A stretch of DNA of 64,000 nucleotides from Piliocolobus tephrosceles. Its lineage: Eukaryota > Chordata > Mammalia > Primates > Cercopithecidae. The stretch is from positions 146,484,095 through 146,548,094 of the forward strand of contig NC_045438.1 in the NCBI RefSeq assembly GCF_002776525.5, written 5' to 3'. Numbering within the stretch: the stretch's first letter is position 1; each line of letters begins with the position of its first letter. Both the position numbers and the translations under genes were made by a program. Below are positions 1 to 11,130 of this stretch, piece after piece. Under the pieces are notes generated by a model, which made no database searches, was not told where the DNA came from, and saw only the letters and a program-made list of their open reading frames with translations.

Positions 1-104
1 TTATTTCTTTCCAGTCTCTGTTTCTTAGTCTTTTTCCTATACCTCACATGTACAACTCTTTCTGTTTTTACTTTTGGATCTCATACTTCTTTCATGTCTT
101 GTAA

Positions 105-425
105 GATACCTTTTTCTTTCTTTCTTTCTTTCCTTTTTCTTTCCTTCCTTCCTTCCTTCCTTCCTTCCCTCCCTCCCTCCCTCCTTCTTCTCTCCCTCCC
201 TTCCTTCCTGCCTCCTNNNNNNNNNNNNNNNNNNNNNNNNNNNNNNNNNNNNNNNNNNNNNNNNNNNNNNNNNNNNNNNNNNNNNNNNNNNNNNNNNNNN
301 NNNNNNNNNNNNNNNNTCCCTCCCTCCCTCCCTCCCTCCCTCCCTCCCTCCCTCCCTCCCTTCCTTCCTTCCTTCCTTCCTTCCTTCCTTCTTTCCTTCT
401 TCCTTTCTTCCTTTCTTTCTTTCAT
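105..425. repeat. Pyrimidine microsatellite (TTTC/CCTT/CCCT)n
   Basis: The plus strand is almost pure C and T. It moves from TTTC through CCTT to CCCT tetranucleotides and back again. It abuts the poly(T) side of a minus-strand Alu at 424-702, so it probably grew from that Alu's A-rich tail. A run of N interrupts it, so its true length is unknown. Confidence 0.97.
217..316. other. Assembly gap of exactly 100 N
   Basis: One hundred consecutive N lie inside the tetranucleotide repeat. A round 100 usually marks a gap of unknown size. Both flanks are the same repeat class, so the missing sequence is probably more of the array. Confidence 0.99.
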
Positions 426-702
426 ACAGAGTTTCACTCTGTCACCCAGGCTGGAGTGCAGTGGCGTGATCTCGGCTCACTGCAACCTCTGCCTCCTGGG
501 TTACGGCAATTCTCCTGTCTCAGCCTCCCGAGTAGCTGGGATCACAGGCACGTGCCACTGTGCCCAGATAATTTTTGTATTTTTAGTAGAGATGGGGTTT
601 CACCATCTTGGCCAGGTTGATCTCGATCTCCTGACCTCGTGATCCGCCCGCCTTGGCCTCCCAAAGTGCTGGGATTACAGGCGTGAGCCACCACGCCTAG
701 CC
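424..702 (-). mobile_element. Alu SINE, full length
   Basis: On the plus strand it reads as the Alu complement, from the right-monomer start (AGTTTCACTCTGTCACCCAG) to GTGAGCCACCACGCCTAGCC. Its poly(A) tail side has turned into the pyrimidine microsatellite on its left. Confidence 0.95.
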
Positions 703-805
703 TGATATCTTTTCTTTTTACCTTTTTATTAGGCTGACTAAATTTTGTAGTGGCTAATTTAGCACATGAATTTTCGGCATCATTACTTACTAAAAGTTAA
801 GTCTC

Positions 806-1013
806 TCCAGCCTGGCCAACATGGTGAAACCCGATCTCTACTAAAAATACAAAAATTAGTCGGGCATAGTGGTGTGTGCCTGTAATTCCAGCTACTCGGG
901 AGGTTGAGGCAGGGAATCCCTTGAACTCAGAAGGTGGAGGTTGCAGTGAGCTGAGATGGTGCCACTGCACTCCAGCCTGGGTGACAGAGCGAGACTCCGT
1001 CTCAAAAAAAAAA
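806..1013 (+). mobile_element. Alu SINE, 5'-truncated
   Basis: The copy starts inside the left monomer at CCAGCCTGGCCAACATGG and runs through the right monomer to a ten-base A tail. About the first 90 bases of a full Alu are missing. Confidence 0.95.
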
Positions 1014-1655
1014 GTCGAGTCTCATTTTTCCCCTTACTCCCCGCCCCCCACTCTGCTCCTCTTGTCCTTTGAGAAGGATTGTTTTTTGCTGTCTGATAAT
1101 GATATAAAGTGGAAGTGACAGAGTGTAAACTGCAAACTACATCCGGCTTCAAAGCAGCTTACGGAAGTCAATGCCATCCATGAGAACCTGGTCCCCTCTG
1201 AAGATGGAAAGACCAGATTCGCATACATTGTAGTATTCCCCGCCACAGGGTATAGAGACTAAATGGATTAAATGGTAAATACATAAAATGAAAATAGTTT
1301 TGTATTATAGCATATATTGAAAAGTCATGATACACATATAAAATATATATCAAATATTTGTCATCTATGTAAAGACACATGTAATAAAATATATTTATAC
1401 ACATATATAGAAACAAGTAATTTTACATTTTCTCTGATGAAATCTAGGGATGATTCTATTATTTATTTAAGAAAATGAGATTCTGAGATTTCATTGTGTT
1501 CTGATGAACACATTCTCGTGATAAAAATGCCTGAATTTTGCAGGATAAACATTTGCCTGGTGGAGCACGTCCTGGAATAACATCATCATGTTCAACATTG
1601 TTTTGTTATAATGATGATAAGAAAAAAAAAAAATCAGTTCCTAGATGGGAGCACT
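1014..1655. other. Unique AT-rich DNA, no gene seen
   Basis: No repeat family or supported open frame was recognised. The 1260-1420 part is very AT-rich, with scattered TATA-like runs. Confidence 0.5.
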
Positions 1656-1905
1656 GTCTGGGTGGAGTCTGCATGTTCTCCTCATGCCTGTGGTAGGTTT
1701 TCTCCAAATAGTCAGGCTTCCTCCCACATCCCAGAGCCGTGCACCTCAGATGAATTGGCATGTCCGTATTGTTCCTATGTTGTAGGTGGGTGTGGGTGTG
1801 TGTGAGCACACCCTGTGATTGGATGGCGGCCTCTCCAGAGATGGTGCGCTCCCTGAGCTGCGTACTGGGTAAGGTTCCCGACCACCTGTGACCCTGAACT
1901 GAATT
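1656..1905. repeat. Ancient vertebrate interspersed repeat, family not assigned
   Basis: The order TCTGCATGTTCTCC, GGTTTTCTCC, CTTCCTCCCACATCCC, GAATTGGC, a GTGTGGGTGTGTGTG block, CCCTGTGATTGGATGG and GTGACCCTGAACTG matches a block I know from many vertebrate repeat copies, probably a non-LTR retrotransposon end. I could not settle the family name or the orientation. Confidence 0.55.
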
Positions 1906-1921
1906 ATCTTACTTGTTTTTA

Positions 1922-2241
1922 TTTTTTTATTTTATTTTATTTTATTTTATTTTTTTTTTGAGATGGAGTCTCGCTCTGTCGCCCAGGCTGGAGTGCAGTG
2001 GCCAGATCTCAGCTCACTGCAAGCTCTGCCTTCAGGGTTTACGCCATTCTCCTGCCTCAGCCTTCCAAGTAGCTGGGACTACAGGCGCCTGCCACCTCGC
2101 CCGGCTAGTTTTTTGTATTTTTCAGTAGAGACGGGGTTTCACCGTGTTAGCCAGGATGGTCTCGATCTCCTGACCTCGTGATCCGCCCGTCTCGGCCTCC
2201 CAAAGTGCTGGGATTACAGGCTTGAGCCACCGCGTCCAGCC
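1922..2241 (-). mobile_element. AluY-type SINE, Old World monkey pattern
   Basis: A full-length copy with a (TTTTA)n tail on the plus strand. It is flanked by a 13-bp target-site duplication, TTACTTGTTTTTA, at 1909-1921 and 2243-2255. The right monomer carries GGCCAGATC on the plus strand, the AluYR-like variant. The intact duplication and low divergence suggest a fairly recent insertion. Confidence 0.96.
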
Positions 2242-2255
2242 TTTACTTGTTTTTA

Positions 2256-4508
2256 ATAATCTTTAAGTCTATGTATAGCTCACCTTTATTTCAAAGTTTA
2301 ACATTAGAAGTGTTTTGGGTCTTAGTTTATATGTCTGGTGATGTTTCTGTGACCAAAATATGCCATATCCATTAGCCTATGGTAAAACTGGTTTTGTTAT
2401 ATATAGTTTCACTTTAAAGTCACAGTTTACAAGCAACTATTACCAATGTTCAGTGAAGACTGACAACTGTCTACTAACGCGCCCAAGGGCCCAGAAATCA
2501 TAACATCCCATGCTTTAGTTCATGCTGTCATTATTTCTATGTAGTAATATTTCATTGAGATAATCACCAATATGTTAACTTTCCAACCTATGTTCATTTT
2601 CAAAAGATTTTGGCATTTTTATTCAGATTTAGGGAGGGTTCTACTTCCATTAAATTAAAATCTCTTAACAACAGATTTTAAGGTCATTTAGCTCAAGTTC
2701 CTTTTCTGCTCTGTCAACCGCAGAAGAAACTAAGGGATACAACTCCGTTTCCCTGAATTTCATATAAAACTGGTTCATCTTTGAATCCACCTAAAAGTAG
2801 GATTTGTGAATGAAGAACTATAAAGGATACGAAAAATAGTTTTATCTCAGCACCATTTAAACACATAAACTCAGCATTAGCGTGAGGTGCCACCAAACAT
2901 ATGAGGCAGGAGGGTCGGCTGTCTGACTACCTGCCTGGCACCCCCACCTCCCCGTCTAACTGTTGTTCACTCCATTTCTTTGTTGTGCAAGCGACAGACC
3001 CACCAGCGGCTAAATCAAAAGGGTCCCACACCATTTTACCTTGATTTGTAGAGGTCACTGACCCCAATTTTCATAATGAATCGCTTTAAAAATGAATTTT
3101 TTAAGTAATCCAGAAGAGAGATGTCAGGTTTACCTTCAATTATTTAATAATCGACCAAGATAGCCAGCTACAGGCCAAATTGTGAAGTCAGTTAAATTTT
3201 GGGAGGGCTTTCTGAAATCCTTTTCTAGCTCCCCTTTATTCATTCCAGCCACCTATAAAATCATCATCCTTTTATTCTCAAGCATCCATGGCTCTCAGCC
3301 TGACCTCTACCACCTTTCCCATCCCTCCCCAGGATCCCTCCTTGCAGCACTCACGCAGGCCTGGCAGGCTCTGCTACACACCCGACCAACATTTCTTAAA
3401 CCTAAGTGGTCTATTAAAGTTTACCCATACTCCCACTATTGACTTACATTATTGTATTAGGTTTTCAAAATTTGTACAAACACAACCAGGAGTGACTCCT
3501 TAGGCTTGGAACTCCTAAGCAACTACAAAACCAAAATAAATTTATAAGAAAAATTCAAGAAAAGTTATAAAACAAACATGATTTAACAATATTCATGGAA
3601 TGTGGCAGCAGAGGTTTGGCTACAACTAACTGGTCACTTGCAGTGTGATAATGGCACTGAGACTACGGCAAAGGTTCTTGTGAGCTGGGAGTGTTTTTCT
3701 TACTCTAGGCAGAAGGACAGCTCAGTTCTCGTGCCACTCTTTCTACTAGACATAGCAAAAAATGATGTCATCCAGCCTAATCTTGGTGAAAATACATCAT
3801 TTACGAGTCAGTCGTTAGCCAGACATAAAGATTTAGGGGCAGACCCAAATATAAACACAGGTGCTGAAGTTTCATGGGATGACCTTGTTATGAAATTATC
3901 ATTCAGATGATTCAGAATGTGTTGATATCAGTTTATTATTGTTACCAAAATAAAAACACAAAGTTAAGATGCTCTAGCAGATAAGTGAAGTCCCTGGGAG
4001 TAGACACCCTAGAATGAGGACTACAGAGCCCCAGTAATGGATACCTCTCCAAAAACACTCGTCCCTCCTCTACTCAGTCCAAGCCACCATATACCAAAGC
4101 AATCAAATGCATCAACCCTTCACAGGGAGACGCTATGTCTTACCTTCCAAGAATATTCATCATTTAAAAGGAAATACTTGGAAAAGGTCACAGTGTCTTT
4201 AATCCAAAGAGCAAATATCAAACGGCACAATTCCAGGCACTATGGTGGGCTGGAGAGAGAGGGAGGGGAAGAGATAAAGAGGGAGAGTGAGAGCTAATTG
4301 GGGAAGGAAGGAGAGGGGAAGCAGAAGCAGAATGAGATTTATTTAGGGACAGAGAATTTTGAGAGAAATTGCTTAATTCTCATTGCTCAATAATAACAGG
4401 GTGCTCAGGTACACTTTTCATCCCTCATTCAACAGCAATGTGCTATTAATGACATTCTCGCAGCAAATAATTTATGTATGCCTGATGCTAGTATACCCGT
4501 ACGTATGT

Positions 4509-4509
<1 letters not shown>
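2256..4509. other. Unique DNA, no gene identified
   Basis: No repeat was confidently recognised. Open frames reach about 100 codons (for example 3602-3910, plus) but match no family I know. A purine-rich tract at 4250-4330 makes a strong-looking minus-strand splice acceptor, discussed among the rejected items. Confidence 0.5.

Positions 4510-4539
<30 letters not shown>
4510..4539. repeat. (AC)n microsatellite
   Basis: About 15 uninterrupted AC dinucleotides. Confidence 0.98.
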
Positions 4540-4542
<3 letters not shown>

Positions 4543-4967
4543 CCTGTGTGTCATTTAGGTCTATAAAGTTAGGTCTCCAGAGCCCCAAACCACCAAACCT
4601 TCCCTTCTCTTTCTTTTCTACCTTCTCCTAGAAAAAGCACAGATATGATCCTAAAAGCAAAAGTAGCTCTGGAGTGACAAATTTGTCTCTCATTATCTAT
4701 TGCTGCTGCTTGCCCAATCCCAAAAGGCAGAGAACCGTGTTGAAGCTGGAGGCAGAACAGAGATGTGTCTGTCCCTAAGAGGGTGCTCACAATCTCACTC
4801 TAAACTGTTTGCACCTCAGGCCAGCCGAAACAGCTATATTCTCTACAAATTTAACTCGCCACCTTCTTCCCAAGGTCTACTAGATGAGATTCATGTTAGA
4901 GCCTATACCTCTTAAGAAAACTAAACTGCAATGAAATAAGCATAAGAAACACAGTACTATTAATAAT

Positions 4968-5060
4968 CACAGCTAACACGTATTATGCCAGGCACACATT
5001 ATAAGGACTTTACCAAGGTTTTTCTCATTTAACCTCCCAACTAGGAGGTATAAAAGCACT
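4968..5060 (-). mobile_element. MIR SINE fragment
   Basis: The series TATTATGCCAGGCAC, GGACTTTACCAAGG, CTCATTTAACCTCCCAAC and AGGAGGTA follows the complement of the MIR 3' half. The copy is diverged and partial. Confidence 0.7.
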
Positions 5061-5294
5061 GCAAGTGATAGTGCTGTCTGTCACATTTTAAATATTTACA
5101 CATAGTTACTTCCATAGTTTAAACATTAAAACTGGAGTCCTGAAAATGTCATTAACACGCTCTGACACAGAAGGGCAACTTTCAGGCTCAGTATGACATT
5201 ATCCATTTATTATTCATTTGCAATTGACTTACAGTGGATACAAAAATGTTTATGACTTGTGTAAAGATAAAGAACTTTTTAAAATATAAATACT

Positions 5295-5690
5295 GTATTA
5301 GTCTGCTAAGGCTGCCATAACAAAAGACCATGGACTGCAGGACTTAAACAGAAATTGTCCCACAGCTCTGGAAGCTGGAAGCCCAAGATCACAGTGCCAG
5401 CAGGGTGAGTTTCTCCTGAAGTCTTTCTCCTTGTCCTGTAGATGGCCACCCTCTTACTGCCTCTTCACTTGGTGGTCCTCCTGGGCGCAAGCATCCCTGA
5501 TGTCTTTTCTTAATCTTGTAAGGGACACCAGGCAGATTAGATGAGGGCTTACCCCAATGGCCTCATTTTAATGTAATCACCTCTTTATAGGCCATATGTC
5601 AAATAATAGTCACATTCTGAGATTTGGAGAGTTGAGACTTCAACATATAAATTATAGAGGGATATAATTCGGCTTGTAATGGACACCAAT
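5295..5690 (-). mobile_element. MLT1-type MaLR LTR
   Basis: On the plus strand it runs from TGTATTAGTCTGCTAAGGC, through TCTGGAAGCTGGAAGCCCAA and the block of TAATCACCTC with the nearby AGGCC, to ATTCGGCTTGTAATGG. That is the reverse order of an MLT1 LTR. No internal retroviral sequence adjoins it, so it is a solo LTR or a fragment. Confidence 0.8.
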
Positions 5691-5849
5691 ATAATGCGTC
5701 AGCTAAAGAAACTGAACATTTGCAGCCCCTCTGTGGGTATCTCCCAAATCACATCCCTTCCTTCCTCAGGGGCAACCATTCTTCTGATTTTTGTCTGGCA
5801 TTTCTTGATAGTTTTAATAACTATGTTTGTATACCTTCAAAATCTTACT

Positions 5850-6180
5850 TTTTAATTTCCTAACAGAACCATTTAAAGCAAATAAAACTCCCTCTAAGCA
5901 ATGTTTTAGCTGCATCTCTTCCAGATTTTGATATATTTGGGTATATATCATTATCATTGCAAAACCTATTCTAATTGTACTTCTGATTTCTTCTTTGACC
6001 TATGAGTTGTTTAGAAGTATGTTTAATTTTCAAAGGTGGGGAATTTTCTTGATGGCTTTGTTATTAACTTCTAATTTAATTTCACTATGGCCAGAGCGAA
6101 TACTTCATGTTATCTCAGTCCCTTTTAAATTATAAAAACTTGTTTAACAGCTCAGCATATTATCTTGCATTTGGAATTAA
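5850..6180. mobile_element. LINE-1-derived fragment
   Basis: Phrases such as TTCTTTGACCTATGAGTTG, TTAGAAGTATGTTTAATTTTC, CTAATTTAATTTCACTATGG and CTTTTAAATTAT recall a common LINE-1 segment. The copy is diverged, and I did not fix its orientation. Confidence 0.6.
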
Positions 6181-6237
6181 AATAAGAAAGTAGTAATAGC
6201 CTAATTTAGCATAGGTACATTCACCACTGAGTTACAT

Positions 6238-6417
6238 ACCTGCATTCCCAGATACTCAGGAAGCTGAGGTGGAAGGATTGCTTGAGCCCAGGAGTCCAGG
6301 AGTTCAAGGCTGTAGTGCACTATGATCACAGCTGTGAATAGGCACTACACTCCAGCCTGTAGAACATAGTGACAATCTGTCTCTTACTTTAAAAAACAAA
6401 CAAACAAACAAAAATCA
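6238..6417 (+). mobile_element. Old Alu/FLAM-like partial copy
   Basis: It reads from CCCAGATACTCAGGAAGCTG to CACTCCAGCCTG and a (CAAA)n-like tail. It corresponds to one Alu monomer with AluJ-like changes such as GCTTGAGCCCAGGAG. Confidence 0.85.
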
Positions 6418-6729
6418 GGGCTGGGGGCAGTGGCTCACGCCTGTAATCCCAACACTTTGGGAGGCCAAGGTGGGCAGACTGCTTAAGCCCAGGAGTTCGA
6501 GACCAACCTGAGCAACATGGCAAAACCCCGTCCCTACAAAAATTACAAAAATTAGTCAGGCACAGTGGTGCATGCTTGTGGTCCCAGCTACTTGGCAGGC
6601 TGAGGTGAGAGGATTGTTTGAGTCCAGGAGGTCAAGGCTGCAGTGACCTGTGCCATAACCACAACACTGCACTCCAGCCTGGGTGACAGAGTAAGAACCT
6701 GTCTCAAAAAGAATAAAAATTAAAAATTA
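6418..6729 (+). mobile_element. AluJ-type SINE
   Basis: Both monomers are present. It has old-subfamily features (GCAACATGGCAAAACCCCG, GTCCAGGAGGTCAAGGCTGC) and an A-rich tail. A short flanking repeat (AAAAATCAG) may be the target-site duplication. Confidence 0.93.
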
Positions 6730-6759
6730 AAAAATCAGTCATTTATAGAACATTTATTT

Positions 6760-7070
6760 GGCCGGGCACAGTGGCTCACGCCTGTAATCCTAGCACTTTG
6801 GGAGGTCGAGGCGGGTGAATTACCTGAGGTCAGGAGTTCAAGACCAGCCTGGCCAACATGGTAAAACCCTGTCTCTACTAAAAACATAAAATTAGCCAGG
6901 CCTGGTGGTGCATGGCTGTAATCCCAGCCACTTGGGAGGCTGAGGCAGGAGAATCATTTGAACCCAGGAGGCTCAAGTGATTGGAGGCAGAGGTTGTGGT
7001 GAGTCAAGATTGTTCTACTGCACTCCAGCCTGGGCAATAGGGTGAGACTCCATCTCAAAAAAAAAAAAAA
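6760..7070 (+). mobile_element. AluS-type SINE with small internal insertion
   Basis: A full-length copy from GGCCGGGCACAGTGGCTC to a 14-base A tail. Between the 'AACCCAGGAGG' and 'GGCAGAGG' blocks it has about 16 extra bases (near 6970-6986) that Alu consensus lacks. Confidence 0.95.
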
Positions 7071-7374
7071 GAGAGAACTTATTTAATCAGGTAAAAGTTT
7101 GATTTCTATTCATGGGGAAATGGACAAAGTATTTATTTTTAGGAACACAAGTATTGTTCTTTACCCAAAGTGTTGACTCAAAGAGGATGAGAATAGTGTA
7201 ATCAAATAATTGTCACCATTTTTTAAACATCTCATACCATTTCAAAACCAAATAGTAATCACTTGCTTTACCTGTAGGAATTGAGTATTGAGAGATATCA
7301 AGAGACTGAGAAAAGAGTTTAAAACTTATAGCAAATTACACTGGAATGGTATTTAATACTTCTTTAAGAAATAT

Positions 7375-7692
7375 TGACCAGGCGCGGTGGCTCATGCCTA
7401 TAATCCCAGCACTTTGGGAGGCCAAGGCAGGCAAATCACGAGGTCAGGAGATTGAGACCATCCTAGCTAACACAGTGAAACCCTGTCTCTACTGAAAATA
7501 CAAAACAATTAGCTGGGCGTGGTGGCGGGCACCTGTAGTCACAGCTACTCAGGAGGCTGAGGCAGGAGAATGGCGTGAACCCAGGAGGCAGAGCTTGCAG
7601 CAAGCCGAGATCGTGCCATGCACTCCAGCCTGGGCAACAGAGAGAGACTCTGTCTCAAAAAAAAAAAAAAAAAAGAAAAAGAAAAAAAGAAA
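7375..7692 (+). mobile_element. AluY-type SINE
   Basis: Full length, with CGAGGTCAGGAGATTGAGACC and GCAGAGCTTGCAGCAAGCC, and a long mixed A/G-rich tail. AAGAAATAT occurs at 7366-7374 and 7693-7701, a likely target-site duplication that merges with the tail. Confidence 0.95.
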
Positions 7693-7701
7693 AAGAAATA
7701 T

Positions 7702-7846
7702 CCAGGGTTGGGGGCGAGGGGAAGAAACTTGGAGGACAGGTCAATAAGTGCAGCAAACCACCATGGCACACATATAAAACAAATCTGCACATTCTGCACA
7801 TGTGTCCCAGAACTTAAAGTAAAATTAAAAAAAAAAAAAAAAACAT
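7702..7846 (+). mobile_element. LINE-1 3' end, 5'-truncated, primate-type
   Basis: GTGCAGCAAACCACCATGGC, AAACAAATCTGCACATTCTG and CAGAACTTAAAGTAAAATTA plus poly(A) match the end of primate L1 3' UTRs. Only about 145 bases remain. Confidence 0.9.
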
Positions 7847-7847
7847 C

Positions 7848-8893
7848 CAGAAAGATTGTCCAGCCTCAAGGTTTATATTATAATGGCTATAAACAACAAA
7901 AACATAAACCTATTTTCCAAAGGTTTCCTAATGTACTACAGAAGAAACAAACATACAAAACGACTTTGATATTTCTAAAAAGGATAACTTAACATTTTTT
8001 TAAAAAAAAACTTAATGAAAAAACAAACACTCAATGCTTACTGCCTTACTTTAAGAAAAAACCATTTAGTGAAGCACATTTTCCCCCAAAGCTATTTAAA
8101 CACCAAGATTCAGAAGTAAACCTTATTTAGATGAGTTTCTAGTCAACGAATTGACCTACATAATCTAAGTTATATAAATCAAAAAGCTAGGCAATATCCT
8201 CGAAGGAAGGGGCTAAAAATGGTTTAAAGTTTTTCAGCCTAGGGATAAACATGAACTACAAGAGACATAAATTTTCCTGAACACTTTGTATCACACAGCT
8301 AAGTAGAGAGGATATTAATGTTTAATTTTTAAAGTTATTTAAAAATGAACTTCTGTAAGTATTATAAAAACAACAAGCTCTAATTCTGGCCATAATCATG
8401 GTAAGTATTCACGTGTTAGCAATCAGATTTCAAACTAAGACTTTATAGATGCAGCTCTTGGGTTTATTACCCTCTGACAATACACTGTTAGTAATACTGT
8501 GTGTGTAGAGCTGTTGGGCTCCTACTGGTTCAAACATGGCCTGTGTTAATGAAAATTCTCCTTTCCAAAGATTCTTATGGGTCACTCTTACAAAAATTCT
8601 GTATTAGAGCCAGCAAACAGCCTCATGCACCAGATCTGAAACTGTACATTTTCCAGGCATTACATGAAAATTTCTTATACAGTTCCCTATTAAAATGGTT
8701 TAAATTCCAAACCAAGCCTTGGGAAACAGAGCTTACACTATCTTGAGCCTTTCTATAGCATCGGGCAATGGGATGAGAATGCCGCAATGAAAAGACAAAA
8801 GTAGTGTTAAACTCTCACACTGGAACAGCAAATTAATCTTTACTATGGAATAGAGACAAAGCCCTTTGTTATCATCAACTGTGAAATATTCTT
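7848..8893. other. Unique DNA, no gene identified
   Basis: AT-rich sequence with no recognised repeat. The 81-codon plus frame at 8501-8746 resembles no family I know. Confidence 0.45.
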
Positions 8894-9206
8894 CTTTTTT
8901 TTTTTTTTTTTTTTTTTTTGAGACAGAGTCTCGCTCTGTCTCCCAGGCTGAAGTGCAATGGCGTGATCTCAGATCTGCAATTTCCGCCTCCCAGGCTCAA
9001 ACGATTCTCCTGCCTTAGCTTTCCGAGTGGCTGGCATTACAGGTGCCCACCACCACACCCAGCTAATTTTTGTATTTTTCATAGAGACAGGCTTTTGCCA
9101 TGTTGGCCAGGCTCGTCTCGAATTCCTGACCTCAACGGATCCACCTGCCTCGGCCTCTCAAAGTGCTGGGATTACAGGCGTGAGCCACCGTGCCTGGCCA
9201 CCTGCA
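8894..9206 (-). mobile_element. AluS-type SINE
   Basis: The plus strand starts with a run of about 26 T, then GAGACAGAGTCTCGCTC, and ends at GTGCCTGGCC. AAATATTCTT occurs at 8884-8893 and 9207-9216 as a target-site duplication. Confidence 0.95.
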
Positions 9207-9689
9207 AAATATTCTTATGACAATTTTGATTTTACAAAATTAGGTTTTAGTCGTAGCCCCTGCAGGTATTTTCCTGTTGCATTCTGGATTAACCCATCTT
9301 TTTAGTTAATTCCTGTCAAAATGACAAAGGAGAATTGATTTCTTTCAGTGAGGTATCCTTATAAATGGGAGAATCTGTGTTGATTGATGGGGTGTTAAAG
9401 AAAAGAACCGTTAATGGATTTCTAAAAAAATAGATAAATAAAGCAAAATCTCCGCTTATGACCACCAATTGATAAAAGCAGCTCTTTTTTCATTGGAAAT
9501 TTTTTTTTAATTTAGAAATTTTTAAAGCAGTCCAACTCAATCATCACTCTACTTATTAAGAAAATACAACTTTATTTAAGCAATTCCCACTGACATGGCC
9601 CAAGTTAAAGGTCACTCAGCATGGTTATCATAATACTAAATAAGTTAAAAATTTAAAAGTCAAATGGAAAACATCATTTAAAGCTACGC

Positions 9690-9930
9690 TGTGCTGTAAT
9701 GGAAAAATCTGAGGCTCTGCAGTCAGGTGATCTAAATTCAAATTCCAGTTTGGCACTTATTAAGCACGGTATTAAAGCTGTCTGAGCCTCAGTTTTCTCA
9801 TCTCCAAAATGTTCAAACCCTTAGCCTTGCAGGGTAATTGCACTACATGAGGTAATAAACATAAAATATCTGATATACATCATAGAATACAATAGCTCTT
9901 TACTAAGTAGCAATTTTTATTAGTATTATT
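9690..9930 (+). mobile_element. MIR SINE
   Basis: Recognisable MIR order: GCTCTGCAGTCAGGTGATC, a variant of the tRNA-like 'AATTCCAG' region, GAGCCTCAGTTTTCTCATCT, ATGAGGTAATAAAC and a terminal AGCTCTTTACTAAGTAG. Confidence 0.85.
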
Positions 9931-10589
9931 GTTTAGAACAAAACTTTAAGAATATATTATTTTAAATTATATTATTTTTTCATGCCCATATTAACCAGGC
10001 AAACTAAAAATTGTATTTAATGGGCTGTCTGGGGCTCTTCAGTACAAAAAAAAAAAAAAATCTAGCTTTTTAAATTGTTGGTTTTGTTTTCATAAGGGAA
10101 CTAAAACACCACTGGATTTTAAAATGCATTTATATGAGGTAGGAATATATTTCTAAGGTCTTCCCATTACATGGATTTTAACTATTATGAATTTAGAGCA
10201 GTAAACACATCCCACTGCCGCTAAGTATTTACCACAACCTCAGCAAAAATGAGATGAACCACCAAATGTCAATGTGACTGCAACCTGGACTCAAGCAAAA
10301 GTTAATTGCTCTCGAATTCCCCTTCCTGGAAATACTGATGGAGAAACAGAACTGGTGCCAGAAGACTAGAGATGGGGGAAATGAGTTCCCACTTTGAAGA
10401 AGACAAGAAAGAAAAACAAAAAGGAAAAGAGAATCCCAATACTGCACACCACCAGTGCGTTTACTGTTGATCCTGGACAAGATTCTTGGCAGAGTGTTAA
10501 AAGAATGGTTTGTGACTACTCAGAAAAGAAAGCATCAGTCCTGGCGGACGATGTGGGTTCAATAGGGATGAAACAAACCTCATTTCCTT

Positions 10590-10900
10590 CTCTGACAAGG
10601 CTGGTAGCTTGGCAGATCAGGGAAACACTGTGGACATAATATATTTGAACCTGAGTAAGGAATCTGACAAGGGCTCCCACGACAACTTAAAGGACAAGAT
10701 GTGAAAATATGGGCAGAAGGCTAGGGCAGTTTATTAGACTAACAAACACATGAGCCAAAGGCTGTCAACATCCAATCAGTGCCACTCTCTGGAAGGTCCC
10801 TAGAGACAGGGTTTTGTCCTTGGTCCCTTTGCTTCATTTTTTTTAAAAACAAATGACCTGGATGAAGCCAAAGAAAGAATATTTATCATATTTTCAGGTT
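10590..10900 (+). mobile_element. CR1/L3-like LINE reverse transcriptase relic
   Basis: Read in shifted frames, the plus strand recalls the CR1-clade reverse transcriptase. GTGGACATAATATATTTGAA gives VDIIYLNLSK, against the family VD-VYLD-SKAFD. The next block gives SHDNL. GTTTTGTCCTTGGTCCCTTT gives a GSVLGP-like FVLGP, followed by NDLDE (AATGACCTGGATGAAG). Stops and frameshifts make it a dead fossil. The family name is from memory of conserved RT motifs. Confidence 0.65.
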
Positions 10901-10919
10901 GCTTAATTAAAACTAATAT

Positions 10920-11130
10920 TTGTGTGGTGCTTTATTTTTTCAAACATCTCTATATGCACTATTATTCTTTACCTTCACAACTATTCGACAGGGGAAGTAG
11001 AACATTTTATTTTCCATTTTACAAATGAGAAAACTGAAACTTACTCCAGTTAAATTATTCATGTGATGTAACAAAGCCGGAACACAGTAAAGCCAGGATT
11101 TAACCTCATGCATCGAGTCTTTTTGACTTC
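10920..11130 (-). mobile_element. MIR SINE
   Basis: The complement of MIR: TTTTCCATTTTACAAATGAG, AAAACTGAAACTTACTCCAG, GTTAAATTATTCATG, GCCGGAACACAG and AGCCAGGATTTAACC, in the usual order. Confidence 0.85.

Noticed and set aside
94..642. 182-codon frame through the N gap
   Set aside because: It is built from the pyrimidine microsatellite, unknown bases and an Alu.
4144..4249. 106-nt minus-strand exon-like segment with a very strong acceptor (CCTCCCTCTCTCTCCAG) and donor (GAAG then GTAAGAC)
   Set aside because: All three frames contain stops, and the acceptor tract is simply the purine-rich simple sequence at 4250-4330. It would only fit a noncoding transcript.
6238..7070. 7SL RNA or other functional Pol III gene
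   Set aside because: The sequences are dimeric or partial Alus with A tails, not 7SL genes. Searching by eye for tRNA, U6, 7SK and Y RNA signatures found none.
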